Source of the DNA: an uncultured Latescibacterota bacterium
Lineage (GTDB): Bacteria; Latescibacterota; UBA2968
Length of the DNA: 64,000 nt
Direction of reading: 5' to 3'
Assembly (NCBI GenBank): GCA_951812755.1
Contig: OX638329.1
Coordinates: forward strand, 3,542,522 to 3,606,521
The position numbers were made by a program, and so were the translations under genes. The notes under the pieces were generated by a model. That model did not search any database and was not told where the DNA came from. It saw nothing but the letters and a program-made list of their open reading frames with translations. The first letter of the stretch is position 1, and every line of letters begins with the position of its first letter. Below are positions 16,811-26,272 of the stretch, one piece after another.

Positions 16811-17635
16811 TTAAGGTCCTAAATTGTGGGGACCAGAAAAAAGAACACCCACCACGGGGAATGCCAGAATGACGAGGACAAAACCCATGATAGACAAAAA
16901 AGCCGCCCGCTTGCCTTGCCAGCCGCCCCACCATCGCGCGGCGAGATTGCCCGCATAGATGCCCCATGCAATTAAAACGGGCAAAAATACCGGCTCGCGC
17001 CATATAGAAAATTGCGAAAGATGTTGAAATGCCCACACTGAACTGGCAATGGTTCCGCCCGTCAAAAAGACAAATCCAAAGGTGGCTGCGCGGTTATTAA
17101 TCTGATTCAATACCTCAAGTGATGGCAGGCGGGAATAAAAAAAACCAAAATGCTTGGCCTGAATTTCGCCGAAAAGCATCAGATACATCACACCCCCAAC
17201 ACAGGAAATCGCAAAAGCTGTGTAAGCAAGGCCATAAGCCAGCACATGAAGCTCAAACCACCCGCCGCTATATCCCGTAACCTGAATATCCTCAATACCC
17301 GGCAATTTTGTAAGTGTCAAAACGTGCAAAACCACCACAATAGGCACAATGAGCACGCCCAAAGACCGATCTCGCGTACTCACTTCGAGATAAATATAAA
17401 CAACCGCGACCAGCCACGCGCACAGCGATGGCAAAACCTGACTGGTCAAAGGCACCTCGCCAGCAGAAATTGTAATAAGGGCCAGGAGCACAGTGTGCAT
17501 ACACCAGGCACCCCATATTCCCCAGGTACACAGACTGCGCCAGTGTGCTCTGGGCTGGTGAAAATGCAAAGCATAACCCAGCGCACTGACGATATACGCC
17601 CCTCCTGTTGCAATGAGTAAGATGTCAAAAATCAT
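16811..17635 (-). CDS. CcsA/HemX-like membrane protein
   Basis: This 274-residue protein has about eight membrane helices and belongs to the cytochrome-c-assembly (CcsA/ResC) fold. Conserved HVLAYGLAYTAFAIS and GGTIASSVWA are seen, but the heme-handling WGxYWxWDPKE motif of true CcsA is missing: the matching stretch reads WAFQHLSQFSIWREPVFL. That and its place at the head of a hem operon argue for a HemX-type protein, which in Bacillus affects glutamyl-tRNA reductase levels. The ATG at 17635 has GAGGA 5 bases upstream. Confidence 0.8.
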   Translation of the reverse strand: MIFDILLIATGGAYIVSALGYALHFHQPRAHWRSLCTWGIWGAWCMHTVLLALITISAGEVPLTSQVLPSLCAWLVAVVYIYLEVSTRDRSLGVLIVPIVVVLHVLTLTKLPGIEDIQVTGYSGGWFELHVLAYGLAYTAFAISCVGGVMYLMLFGEIQAKHFGFFYSRLPSLEVLNQINNRAATFGFVFLTGGTIASSVWAFQHLSQFSIWREPVFLPVLIAWGIYAGNLAARWWGGWQGKRAAFLSIMGFVLVILAFPVVGVLFSGPHNLGP

Positions 17636-17732
17636 AGCTTTTCCTCGAATCATCCGCTCACATACTGGTAGCGTAACAAAGAAATATACGAAACGGGATA
17701 TAACTGCGCCAGTATCATCAATTCAACAACGC

Positions 17733-18875
17733 TCACTGGACTATATTTTCACCCGGTGTAATAGAGCCTAACACAACCTGTTTATCGGCACCGGTCACAC
17801 TCGGCACATTGCCCGGATGCCCACTCACTGTCTGATAGGCAAGAACCGCAAATGCAATAGCTTCTTTTGCTTCTGACGCCATTCCCAGGTCATCCAATCG
17901 CTTGAATGCAATATTTCCCAATGCACGGTCCAAAAGATCCATCATAATCGGATTTTTAGTGCCGCCCCCACTTGCAATCACCTCGTGTATTTCACACCTG
18001 GGCAAAACAAATCGTTTCAGCCCCTGTACAATGCTCTCCACCGTAAACTGTGTTGCAGTACGCACGAGGTCTTCCCGTTTTCCCTCCCAATCGAGAATTT
18101 TCTGAACCATATCGGTCCCAAAATCCTCGCGTCCCGTTGATTTGGGCGGCTTCATATCAAAAAAAGGATGCGCCATAAGCACATCCAACAGACCCTCATA
18201 CACTTGGCCTTTGCTCGCAAGGTCTCCATCCCTATCAAAACTCATTTTACCGCCCGTAATCGCCTGCACAACCCCATCAATAACCATATTACCCGGTCCC
18301 GTATCAAATGCGAAAATGTCTGATACTTCACAGTTTGCAGGCAATATATTGACATTGGCAATACCACCGATATTGAGCATCGCGCGTCCCACATATTCAG
18401 ATCGAAATAACAGATAATCCACCAGCGGGACAAGTGGTGCCCCCTGTCCGCCCACAGCCATATCCCGCGACCGAAAATCCGATACCGTCGTGATTCCAGT
18501 GCGCTCTGCAATCACCGCGGGATTGCCAATTTGCAGCGTTGACCGCACCCTTTTCTCAGCAGCTACTGCAAGTGTGGGCAAATGCTGAATCGTCTGCCCG
18601 TGCGATCCAATCACATCAACTTCTTCCGCGCTGACATTGCCATCATCACACACGCGCAGTGCAGCCTCTGCAAACCACTCCCCAAGCGCGGCATCCATGC
18701 GACATATTGCATCAACCCTTCCATCTTCACAAAGTGACAAAATCTCCCTTCTAACATCTTTGGAAAAAGGTAACTCAACATACCCGAGCAGAGACAGGCC
18801 AGATTCTCCGATCTCCACAAGCGCGGCATCCACCCCATCGGCAGAAGTTCCAGACATGAGACCAATCGCTTTCAT
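17733..18875 (-). CDS. anmK: Anhydro-N-acetylmuramic acid kinase
   Basis: This 380-residue ATP-dependent kinase opens and phosphorylates 1,6-anhydro-MurNAc to MurNAc-6-phosphate during recycling of cell-wall fragments. It has GLMSGTSADGVDAALVEIG at the N-terminus, VIGSHGQTIQHLP, SDFRSRDMAVGGQGAPLVP, NIGGIANV, FDTGPGNMVIDG and ASGGGTKNPIMM. The ATG at 18875 follows GAGGAG. It starts 8 bases after the glycosyltransferase stop. No MurQ etherase is near. Confidence 0.95.
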   Translation of the reverse strand: MKAIGLMSGTSADGVDAALVEIGESGLSLLGYVELPFSKDVRREILSLCEDGRVDAICRMDAALGEWFAEAALRVCDDGNVSAEEVDVIGSHGQTIQHLPTLAVAAEKRVRSTLQIGNPAVIAERTGITTVSDFRSRDMAVGGQGAPLVPLVDYLLFRSEYVGRAMLNIGGIANVNILPANCEVSDIFAFDTGPGNMVIDGVVQAITGGKMSFDRDGDLASKGQVYEGLLDVLMAHPFFDMKPPKSTGREDFGTDMVQKILDWEGKREDLVRTATQFTVESIVQGLKRFVLPRCEIHEVIASGGGTKNPIMMDLLDRALGNIAFKRLDDLGMASEAKEAIAFAVLAYQTVSGHPGNVPSVTGADKQVVLGSITPGENIVQ

Positions 18876-18883
18876 GGTTCTCC

Positions 18884-19978
18884 TCACGCTCCTATCTCAC
18901 GAACCGTTTTGATACCGCGAATAAAATAGTGATAAACCACTGACCCCTTGAAAAGACGCCGTTCAATCTCGCCATCTCCCACGCTTCTGAACCGCTGGGC
19001 TTCTCGCCGTCGCCGCAAGATATTGAACGGATGCAGCAACACCCACAAAAGCCCGGCTACCGCCGCAACGGGATGTTTCCAATTGCCTTTTAGCAACAAA
19101 CCCAAATTCGCCAATTCCATAGCAACGCGAATCGGAAATTTATACAACAGCCGCGAAATGGAAAAATTTTTCAACAACATCACGAGTTGATTGCGGTGAT
19201 TCAAATACGCTTTCTTATAACTCTCTGCACCCAGCGTAAATCCGCCGTAGTGATATACGAGAGAATCGGGCACATAGACGATGCGATATCCCGCAAGGTG
19301 AAACCGCCAGGACAAATCGATCTCTTCCATATACATCACAAAATCCTCATCAATCATTCCCGTTTTATCGAGACAATCTATACGCAAAAACATAGCTCCC
19401 CCAATAGCCCAAAAAATATCGCGGGGGTGATTGTATTGCCCCATATCTTCTTCGACAAACTCAAATATCCTGCCCTGACAAAACGTAAATCCCCATCTGT
19501 CCATAAGCCCGCCCGCAGCCCCGCCATAATCAAACATTTTGCGATTCTGCAACGACCGCACTCTGGACTGACACGCCCCAATTGCGGGATCGGATTTCAG
19601 CGCATTAATCAGCGGGGGCAACCATCCCTCCCCCACCTCCACATCCGAATTCAACAACATCGCATACTTCCCCTTTGCTATCTCCAATCCCCGGTTGCAC
19701 CCGGTGCCCATCCCTTTGCTCGGTTTTCCATTTCCCCCCCCCGTCTTCACAATGCGAATATCCGGAAACTTCTCCAATGCCCTATCCAGGCTGCCGTCGG
19801 GATAAGGCTGATCATCTGCTACAATAACTTCAAAGGGGACATCGGATGTCCGCGCATAGACATAAGCCAGACACTCGGAAAGAATATCCCCCAAATAATG
19901 GGGAATGATAATTGATACCAGCGGTTTATTATTTTTTTTCATCTGAAAATCTCGGGATTCTCGACAGCCTTCCTCCAT
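18884..19978 (-). CDS. Family 2 glycosyltransferase, rhamnosyltransferase-like
   Basis: This 364-residue GT-A enzyme has VSIIIPHYLGD at the start, the metal-binding aspartate in MLLNSDVEVGEGWL, the acceptor-side signature AIGGAMFLRIDCLDKTGMID and MYMEEIDLSWRFHLAGYRI, and a C-terminal membrane-associating hydrophobic stretch (AAVAGLLWVLLHPF). It probably adds a sugar to a surface polysaccharide at the inner membrane. The start ATG overlaps the previous stop as TAATG with AGAGGTG upstream, so it is coupled to the dehydrogenase gene. Confidence 0.88.
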   Translation of the reverse strand: MEEGCRESRDFQMKKNNKPLVSIIIPHYLGDILSECLAYVYARTSDVPFEVIVADDQPYPDGSLDRALEKFPDIRIVKTGGGNGKPSKGMGTGCNRGLEIAKGKYAMLLNSDVEVGEGWLPPLINALKSDPAIGACQSRVRSLQNRKMFDYGGAAGGLMDRWGFTFCQGRIFEFVEEDMGQYNHPRDIFWAIGGAMFLRIDCLDKTGMIDEDFVMYMEEIDLSWRFHLAGYRIVYVPDSLVYHYGGFTLGAESYKKAYLNHRNQLVMLLKNFSISRLLYKFPIRVAMELANLGLLLKGNWKHPVAAVAGLLWVLLHPFNILRRRREAQRFRSVGDGEIERRLFKGSVVYHYFIRGIKTVREIGA

Positions 19979-21054
19979 TAAAACGCCACCTCTACACCTA
20001 ATTCCTCAGCCGCTTTTTCCAGACTTTCCACATGGGTTTTATGCAGTGGAATCCCCGTCTTTTCCCAGGCCGCCTTTTTTAACCACTCAATCTCACCTGG
20101 CGCGTAAATGCGATCCACGCCTTCTTTTGGGCGGGAAGCCCGAATCGTCTGAATCATCCGATCAACTTCCCGTTTAAAATCCGACACATCGCAAAATGTC
20201 TCGACCTTGATCGCTTGAAAAAAGTGACTGGCCCGCCGCTGCCCTTGATATTCATCCTCTCGATTCACCGTTGCCAGGCCAAAAGGCAGAATACCGCTCA
20301 AAACATCCATTACCACATTTAATCCCGATCCTTTTGTGCCACCGGGCGCTACCAGCGCATGCGCGCGACCCGGATCATCTGTCACCTGCCCATCCTCATC
20401 TAACACCCACTCGCCATCTAATTTTTGTCCATATAAACGCATAGTGCCCACCCGCCCCCAGGCGGATCGCCCCGTCGCCATATCCAGAACAATGGGATAT
20501 TCCCGATCTGCCGGAATCGCATAAGCCAGCGCGTGATTGCCCAACAACCGATCAATCCCCCCGTAAGGAGCCACACCTCGGCTGCTGCTCGACACGCAAA
20601 AACCGATCATATCCCAGTCCAATGCCATCGTCGCATAACAGGCTGCTGCACCGTAATGACGGCTATTTATAACTGTTGTTGCGGCAATCCCCAGATCATT
20701 CGCTTTTGCAATTGCCAGTTGCATCGCCCGATAAGATGCCAGATGTCCCAAACACCCATCGCCATCTACCGTTGCCGACGCAGGCCCTTCGCGGACAACG
20801 CGAATTTCGGGTTTTGGATTTGTGTGACCAGTTTGAATGCGCTTTAAGTAACCCGGCACAGCCCGCGTACCGTGCGAGTGAACCCCGCGCACATCTGTCT
20901 CGACTTGCAAATCGGCCATCAACCGCGCATCTGCCCTCGGCACACCAACCGCTTCATAAAGCCGCAGCACCGTCTCTCCCAAATCGTCAACCTGAATCAA
21001 CCGCTCCTGCTCCCCCGCCTCTGTCGGCACAATACCATTCACGAGTTCATGCAT
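19978..21054 (-). CDS. Ldh2-family malate/lactate-type dehydrogenase
   Basis: This 358-residue member of the Ldh2/MDG2 oxidoreductase family is unrelated to classical lactate dehydrogenases. Characteristic segments are VETDVRGVHSHGTRAVPGYL, NSRHYGAAACYATMAL, VLDMATGRSAWGRV and APGGTKGSGLNVVMDVLSG. Members reduce or oxidise 2-keto/2-hydroxy acids or ureidoglycolate with NAD(P). The ATG at 21054 follows GGAGG with 5 bases. The substrate is undetermined. It is divergent from the flavin disulfide reductase gene. Confidence 0.88.
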   Translation of the reverse strand: MHELVNGIVPTEAGEQERLIQVDDLGETVLRLYEAVGVPRADARLMADLQVETDVRGVHSHGTRAVPGYLKRIQTGHTNPKPEIRVVREGPASATVDGDGCLGHLASYRAMQLAIAKANDLGIAATTVINSRHYGAAACYATMALDWDMIGFCVSSSSRGVAPYGGIDRLLGNHALAYAIPADREYPIVLDMATGRSAWGRVGTMRLYGQKLDGEWVLDEDGQVTDDPGRAHALVAPGGTKGSGLNVVMDVLSGILPFGLATVNREDEYQGQRRASHFFQAIKVETFCDVSDFKREVDRMIQTIRASRPKEGVDRIYAPGEIEWLKKAAWEKTGIPLHKTHVESLEKAAEELGVEVAF

Positions 21055-21099
21055 AAAAACCTCCAAACTCCTTGCTCGAATCAAAGAGACATTTTAATT

Positions 21100-21142
21100 T
21101 GTCAGTTAATCGCTGACATGACACAGGTCTGGTGTTTGTGTC
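21100..21142. promoter_or_regulatory. Clustered inverted repeats, candidate operator
   Basis: In the gap between two divergent genes TGTCAG and CTGACA form a 6-bp inverted repeat (21100-21118). Overlapping it, TGACACA and TGTGTCA form another (near 21117-21142). The repeated TGTCA/TGACA half-sites look like binding sites for a dimeric regulator. The word TTGTGTCATATYGTGC in this area recurs around 42515-42530 in another promoter region. Confidence 0.4.
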
Positions 21143-21202
21143 ATATTGTGCTTATGCGTAACATCAGTTAATCAGCCCGTCTTACTTCTTGTATCTTAAC
21201 AC

Positions 21203-21222
21203 GGGCGAGGCATGCCTCGCCC
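21203..21222. repeat. 20-bp perfect palindrome of the GGGCGAGGCATGCCTCGCCC type
   Basis: GGGCGAGG and CCTCGCCC flank CATG to make a perfect 20-bp palindrome, followed by CTACC. Short palindromes of this GTAGGGGCG..CGCCCCTAC class are dispersed in many uncultured-phylum and cyanobacterial genomes. It lies 28 bases before the next gene and could act as a hairpin in its leader. Confidence 0.55.
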
Positions 21223-21250
21223 CTACCTCTAACGCATAAAGGAAATCACC

Positions 21251-22630
21251 ATGGATTACGATGTCATCGTCATAGGCGGCGGGAGTGCGGGATACGCCGC
21301 TGCACGCACGGCACAAGATCTCGGCGCAAAAGTTGCCATTATAGACAAAGGGCCTCTCGGTGGCCTGTGCATCTTGCGCGGCTGCATGCCCACCAAAACC
21401 ATCCTGCGCTCATCCGAGATCATGTCCTTGATGCGCCGCGCCAGAGAATTTGGCCTGCGCGCTTCTAATTTGCACGCAAATCTCGATGAAATCAATGACC
21501 GCAAACGCGCGCTCGTCGGTGAATTTGCAGATTATCGCATCGAGCAACTTCGCAATCCGCGATTCACTCTCATCAACGGCACGGCGCAGTTTGTCAATCG
21601 CAACACCATCACTGTAGAAAAACAAAATATCACCGCGCGAAGTTTCATCATCAGCACGGGATCAACCGTTGCCGACATCGCCATTCCCGGCTTGAAAGAA
21701 GTGGGCTTTATCACCAGTGATGAAGCACTTGAACTGCGGGAATTGCCAGAATCGATGATCGTCTTAGGTGGCGGTCCTGTCGCAACGGAGTTTGCACAAT
21801 TTTTCTGCCGTCTGGGAACGCGCACCACACTCATTCAACGCAGCGATCACATTTTCAGCAGCACAGACGAAGACCTCGCACGCCCGGTAGAAGCCCGCTT
21901 CAGAGAAGAAGGCATGAAAGTCTTTACCGACACGCAATTGCAAAAATTCACGACCAAAAACAACGCCAAAATTGCCCACTTTCGCCACAAGAACAAACTG
22001 CACCATGCCTCGGCAGAAGTGATCCTCCATGCTTTGGGGCGCGTGCCTGCCATCCAATCGCTCGCGCTTGAAAATGCCGGCGTAAGCGTCGAGCGCGGAC
22101 GCATTCTCGTGGATCATCACATGCGTACCAACGCACCCAATATTTATGCAGCGGGCGATTGCACGGGACTCTATGAAATCGTACATATCGCCGTTCAGCA
22201 AGGCGAGATAGCCGGTCACAACGCCGTTAATGGAACTCAAGATCAGCACATTGACTACAGGCTCAAGGCCGAAGTGGTCTTCACAGATCCTCAACTTGCG
22301 TCTGTCGGCCTCACAGAAAAAGAATGCCGCGAACAAAATATCTCCTATCGCGTTGCATCATATCCCTTTGACGACCACGGCAAATCCATGGTCCTGGGGG
22401 AAACCCATGGATTTGTCAAAATCCTCTGCCATCCCGAAACAGGCGAAATCATCGGCGGACATATCGTCGGTCCAGAAGCCGCTGAACTCTTTCACGAACT
22501 CATCGCCATCATGCACTTTCGCGGCACAGTACACGACCTCCTGAACATCCCACATTACCACCCCACACTATCGGAAATTCTCACCTATCCCGCAGAAGAC
22601 CTCGTTGAAGAAATTCAATCCTCGCGGTGA
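21251..22630 (+). CDS. Pyridine nucleotide-disulfide oxidoreductase (dihydrolipoamide/mercuric reductase-like)
   Basis: This 459-residue flavoenzyme has FAD motif VIVIGGGSAGYAAART, a redox-active CILRGC (C40 and C45), a second dinucleotide motif MIVLGGGPVATEFAQFF, NIYAAGDCTG for FAD, and the C-terminal HYHPTLSE with the catalytic His-Glu pair. The active-site motif CILRGCMPTK differs from the lipoamide dehydrogenase norm (CxNxGCxPSK), so the disulfide substrate may not be lipoamide. No pyruvate or glycine-cleavage genes lie nearby. AAAGGA precedes the ATG. The end overlaps the convergent MFS gene by 16 bases. Confidence 0.85.
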   Translation: MDYDVIVIGGGSAGYAAARTAQDLGAKVAIIDKGPLGGLCILRGCMPTKTILRSSEIMSLMRRAREFGLRASNLHANLDEINDRKRALVGEFADYRIEQLRNPRFTLINGTAQFVNRNTITVEKQNITARSFIISTGSTVADIAIPGLKEVGFITSDEALELRELPESMIVLGGGPVATEFAQFFCRLGTRTTLIQRSDHIFSSTDEDLARPVEARFREEGMKVFTDTQLQKFTTKNNAKIAHFRHKNKLHHASAEVILHALGRVPAIQSLALENAGVSVERGRILVDHHMRTNAPNIYAAGDCTGLYEIVHIAVQQGEIAGHNAVNGTQDQHIDYRLKAEVVFTDPQLASVGLTEKECREQNISYRVASYPFDDHGKSMVLGETHGFVKILCHPETGEIIGGHIVGPEAAELFHELIAIMHFRGTVHDLLNIPHYHPTLSEILTYPAEDLVEEIQSSR

Positions 22631-23955
22631 ATAACCGGCTTTAACTGATAGGCGAGCATTGCGGCAAATGGAATAAATAGTAGGGAAATGCGAAACAAAT
22701 TCTGATAGGAAATCCAGGCGACCAGCAACCCGGCCAGCATGGGCAACAAACCTTGTGGAAACATAAACATATTCATAAAGCTGGTATAGGTCGGCCGTCG
22801 GTCAGCGGGCGCGATGTCGAGGACGTATGTCATGCGTCCCGAATACATGCCGCTTTGTGCCGCGCCTGAAAAAATGAACGTAAAAGCATACACAACAACC
22901 CTCAAATCCATCTCTGTGCCCCAGAACCAGAAGGTGCGATCAGGCACATACACGATACATATCGGAACCAGAATAGACAGCGCGAGCAAGCAGGTACCGT
23001 ACAAAAACAACGCCTGATTGCCCTTGTAACGCCCCACCCATGCCCACGCGACATTTGAAAAAACCGAGCTAAACTGCATGGCGATCACATAAAACCCAAT
23101 ATAAACCGCCCCAATGCCCAGACCCGAAATCGCATAAGGCACGTAAAACGGGCCACCCATCATGCTAAAACCCCACAAAAATTGCACCATGCACAAACGC
23201 CTGAAATTCACATCATCTTTCATCAGGCTCAGGCCACTGATCAAATAATTTTTCAGAGAAAGTTGTGCGCGCGTACGCTTTTCAATGGGTTCGCGAATCA
23301 TGCCAAATGTCATCACGGCCAGCGCAGTGCCCAAACCAGAGAGCATAAATAATATCGCGTAATTATTCGGAAACTCGAGACCGCTTTGCGCGCTCAGGAT
23401 ATAGGAAATCAAAATGCCCGCGACCATGGACATCACACCGCCTGAAAAGCGGCGCAGAGCAAAAACCTTAGCCCGATGCGACGCGGGGATCGCCTTGCCC
23501 ATCAAATCCATCCACGGCACATTCATCACGCCCATCAGCGACGTTCCCAAAGCGTAAAATACCATAAATAAAAACAAAAAAAATGCGCGATCCAGCCCAC
23601 CGAAAAAAAAAGTCATCGCACCCACCAGAATCCACATCGCACTTCGAGCCAGACCCGCGCCGATCAGCAAGGGCATCTTTCGGGGTTTGGGTTCGATAAT
23701 TCGAGAAATAAAAACCTGCGGCCAGGCCCACCCCATTCTCATAAGTGCGCCAGCCATCCCGACCAGAATGCTGGACGTGGTCAGCGTTTGCACAAATGCT
23801 GGCATCACCAGGTCAGCGCTGATAAACGTGTACGCCATCATCACCATGCCGCCGTTGAACACCAGCAGCCAGCTATTTCGGCGCGTCTCTTTCTGTACGC
23901 GCCTCGCCGCCACCACATCGCGCAGCGGCGGTCCTCCATGCTGTGACATTTCCAT
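22615..23955 (-). CDS. MFS transporter
   Basis: This 446-residue protein has about twelve hydrophobic helices in two halves with a longer cytoplasmic loop around residue 215-235 (REPIEKRTRAQLSLKNYL). It resembles the sugar-type MFS group with WPQVFISRIIEPKPRKMP in the early loop. The direction of transport and the substrate cannot be read from the sequence. It sits 14 bases downstream of an enolase-superfamily dehydratase gene and likely carries its substrate or product. Confidence 0.8.
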   Translation of the reverse strand: MEMSQHGGPPLRDVVAARRVQKETRRNSWLLVFNGGMVMMAYTFISADLVMPAFVQTLTTSSILVGMAGALMRMGWAWPQVFISRIIEPKPRKMPLLIGAGLARSAMWILVGAMTFFFGGLDRAFFLFLFMVFYALGTSLMGVMNVPWMDLMGKAIPASHRAKVFALRRFSGGVMSMVAGILISYILSAQSGLEFPNNYAILFMLSGLGTALAVMTFGMIREPIEKRTRAQLSLKNYLISGLSLMKDDVNFRRLCMVQFLWGFSMMGGPFYVPYAISGLGIGAVYIGFYVIAMQFSSVFSNVAWAWVGRYKGNQALFLYGTCLLALSILVPICIVYVPDRTFWFWGTEMDLRVVVYAFTFIFSGAAQSGMYSGRMTYVLDIAPADRRPTYTSFMNMFMFPQGLLPMLAGLLVAWISYQNLFRISLLFIPFAAMLAYQLKPVIHRED

Positions 23956-23969
23956 AGATTTAGTATGCC

Positions 23970-25121
23970 TTATAAACGGTCCGCACCGTCAATAATCCTC
24001 TGAATATCCACAATCCCACACCCAGGTCCCCTGGGAATGCTCATTTTTCCATCTCGAATCTCGAGCGCAGGATCAAACCACTCGCGATATTTCTCAATCC
24101 CTCGTTTGTATTCCTGATATCGACCAATATCTGGCGTACATGCGGCAAAGTGAAGCATATAAATAAAACCAAAGCCACCAGAAATGTGGACAGTCGTCGG
24201 CATCCCGACCAGAGCGGCCATTCGCGCAACGCGCGTCGAGCGAATAAGCCCCCCGTAATAATGCAGATCGGGCTGAACAATATCCACACCGCGATTGGCA
24301 ATCATCCATCGAAACCGCCGGTCGCTGAACTCCTGTTCGCCACCAGAAACGGGAATATCCAGCGTATCGGCAACGACCTTCGTATCTTCGAGGTGATCAA
24401 ACGGACAAGGCTCTTCAAAATAAACAGCCCCAATATCCTCGAGCATGCGCCCCACTTCAATCGCCTGTGGCGGATCGTAAGAACTATTGGAATCCGCATG
24501 GATATCAATCGCATCACCGAGTACCTTGCGAGACAACGCGATTAAATTTGGTGTTCGCCCGGGCATGGCATCAGCGTTTTTGCTCATGCGTCCGCCAATT
24601 CTAAACTTCACGGCCAGTGCGCCCGTCTCGTCGATCAGCCCCTGTAAATAACCCACTTCTTCTTCTGGTGTGCTATCCCGCCGACCACTCGCAACATAAA
24701 AGGGAACCCACTCACGCACAACACCGCCCAGGAGTTCGGGAATGGATTTTTGTGCAATCCGACCGAGTAAATCTAACAGTGCCATCTCAACCCACGCCAC
24801 ACAACACCAGAAAGCCAATCCCTGCAATTTGTAATTGCTGCTGTGGCGGTACACACCCCACAGATGGTCTTCGAGATCGCGGGCATCTTTCCCGATAAAA
24901 TAGGGAATCACCAACCTGTTGAGAATCGGATACACATATTGCGCCCGTCCATTCGTAAATGCCAGGCCTTCCACGCCATCTTTCGAACGCACATGAACAT
25001 AATACTCCCGCTCATCTTTGAGCAATTCGATAGATTCGATCACAACCGGCTCATCCAGCCCATCTAAGACCAGAACGGGTTTTTCAGCCACCTCATCCAA
25101 TGCCGCAACACTCGGTGCCAT
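23970..25121 (-). CDS. Mandelate racemase/muconate lactonizing enzyme-like dehydratase
   Basis: This enolase-superfamily protein has about 383 residues. The capping domain is N-terminal; the barrel has AVKFRIGG (Lys of second strand), metal ligands in DIHADSNSSY, YFEEPCPFD and SGGEQEF, then DIVQPDLHYYGG and a histidine in TTVHISGG. All three metal-ligand positions look intact, so it should be an active acid-sugar dehydratase or racemase. The ATG at 25121 follows AGAGGA; the longer opening to 25187 would overlap the upstream gene. It lies between a Gfo/Idh/MocA gene and an MFS transporter, which suggests a small catabolic operon. Confidence 0.85.
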   Translation of the reverse strand: MAPSVAALDEVAEKPVLVLDGLDEPVVIESIELLKDEREYYVHVRSKDGVEGLAFTNGRAQYVYPILNRLVIPYFIGKDARDLEDHLWGVYRHSSNYKLQGLAFWCCVAWVEMALLDLLGRIAQKSIPELLGGVVREWVPFYVASGRRDSTPEEEVGYLQGLIDETGALAVKFRIGGRMSKNADAMPGRTPNLIALSRKVLGDAIDIHADSNSSYDPPQAIEVGRMLEDIGAVYFEEPCPFDHLEDTKVVADTLDIPVSGGEQEFSDRRFRWMIANRGVDIVQPDLHYYGGLIRSTRVARMAALVGMPTTVHISGGFGFIYMLHFAACTPDIGRYQEYKRGIEKYREWFDPALEIRDGKMSIPRGPGCGIVDIQRIIDGADRL

Positions 25122-25134
25122 TTTAAGTCCTCTG

Positions 25135-26241
25135 CTATGAATTTTGAATTTTCTCTTGCAATTTTTCAAAATACAGATCTCGATCAACGGGAATATCTAC
25201 CCAATCGTCCAGCCATGAAGACAAAAGCATCGCATTCGCCAATTCAACCCCACGAATGCCCTCAACCCCGGGCGCGAGTAGTGGACTGTCATTCAATATG
25301 GCGTCACACCAGTTGTTGATTATCCCGCGATGCGCCCCGCCATCTTCACCGAGAGGAATATCGAGTTTTTCCGCTTTTGGTTTGCCAAAGCCACCCGTAT
25401 ATCCCCGAGAAAACTCGCTCAGGGAAACATTTGAACGCCACCACACAATTTTGTTGTCTTCCATAATCACCTTACCGCGATCCGTCGCTATCTCCAGGCG
25501 GTTGCTTCCGGGAAACTCTCCAGTTGTGGTAATAAACACACCCGTCGCACCGCTATCGTATTCCACATAGGCAGTAACATCGTCATCCACTTCAATATCG
25601 TGATATTTGCCATAGCTGATATACGCGCGCACGCGCGAGGGCATCCCGCAAATCCACTGCCACAGATCCAGGTTATGAGGACACTGATTCATCAACACAC
25701 CACCCCCCTCACCCGACCAGGTCGCGCGCCATTCGCCTTTATCGTAATAACTTTGGGATCGAAACCAGTTTGTGACGATATAATTCGTGCGCTGAATATC
25801 TCCCAATTCACCAGAAGCCACCAATTCTCGCAATTTTTGATGGTGTGGACGGGTTCGCTGATTGAACATCAGGGCAAATATTTTGCCACTTTTTTCGGCA
25901 GCCTCGTTCATCTCATAAACTTGCCTGGTATATACGCCTGCGGGTTTCTCGATTAATACATGCAAATCGTTCTCGAACCCCTTTATCGCATAAGTCGGAT
26001 GATCGTAATGTGGCGTCGCCACAATAACCGCATCAACAGCCCCCGATGTGATCAAATCATCGCCATTGTCAAATGTCCGCACGTTTTCCCCGAGGTTGTC
26101 GCGCGCCCACTGAATCCTATCCGGATCGATATCACATACCGCTGTCAACTCCCCATGCGGAATATCGCCCGCCGGAAAATACTTCGCGTGACCGCTCCCT
26201 CTTCCACCAATGCCAATAATACCTACTCTCACCTTTTCCAT
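25135..26241 (-). CDS. Gfo/Idh/MocA family oxidoreductase
   Basis: This 368-residue protein starts with VGIIGIGGRGSGHAKYFP, followed by AVIVATPHYDHPTYAI and the catalytic-lysine loop VLIEKPAGVYTRQV. The C-terminal domain contains GGGVLMNQCPHNLDLWQWICG, the usual substrate-site histidine region. It uses NAD(P) on a sugar or sugar acid not identifiable here. Its stop lies 13 bases before the start of the dehydratase gene, so both belong to one transcript. Confidence 0.88.
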   Translation of the reverse strand: MEKVRVGIIGIGGRGSGHAKYFPAGDIPHGELTAVCDIDPDRIQWARDNLGENVRTFDNGDDLITSGAVDAVIVATPHYDHPTYAIKGFENDLHVLIEKPAGVYTRQVYEMNEAAEKSGKIFALMFNQRTRPHHQKLRELVASGELGDIQRTNYIVTNWFRSQSYYDKGEWRATWSGEGGGVLMNQCPHNLDLWQWICGMPSRVRAYISYGKYHDIEVDDDVTAYVEYDSGATGVFITTTGEFPGSNRLEIATDRGKVIMEDNKIVWWRSNVSLSEFSRGYTGGFGKPKAEKLDIPLGEDGGAHRGIINNWCDAILNDSPLLAPGVEGIRGVELANAMLLSSWLDDWVDIPVDRDLYFEKLQEKIQNS

Positions 26242-26272
26242 ATTGTAAAAACCTCCTCTGTTAAACCTGTCA

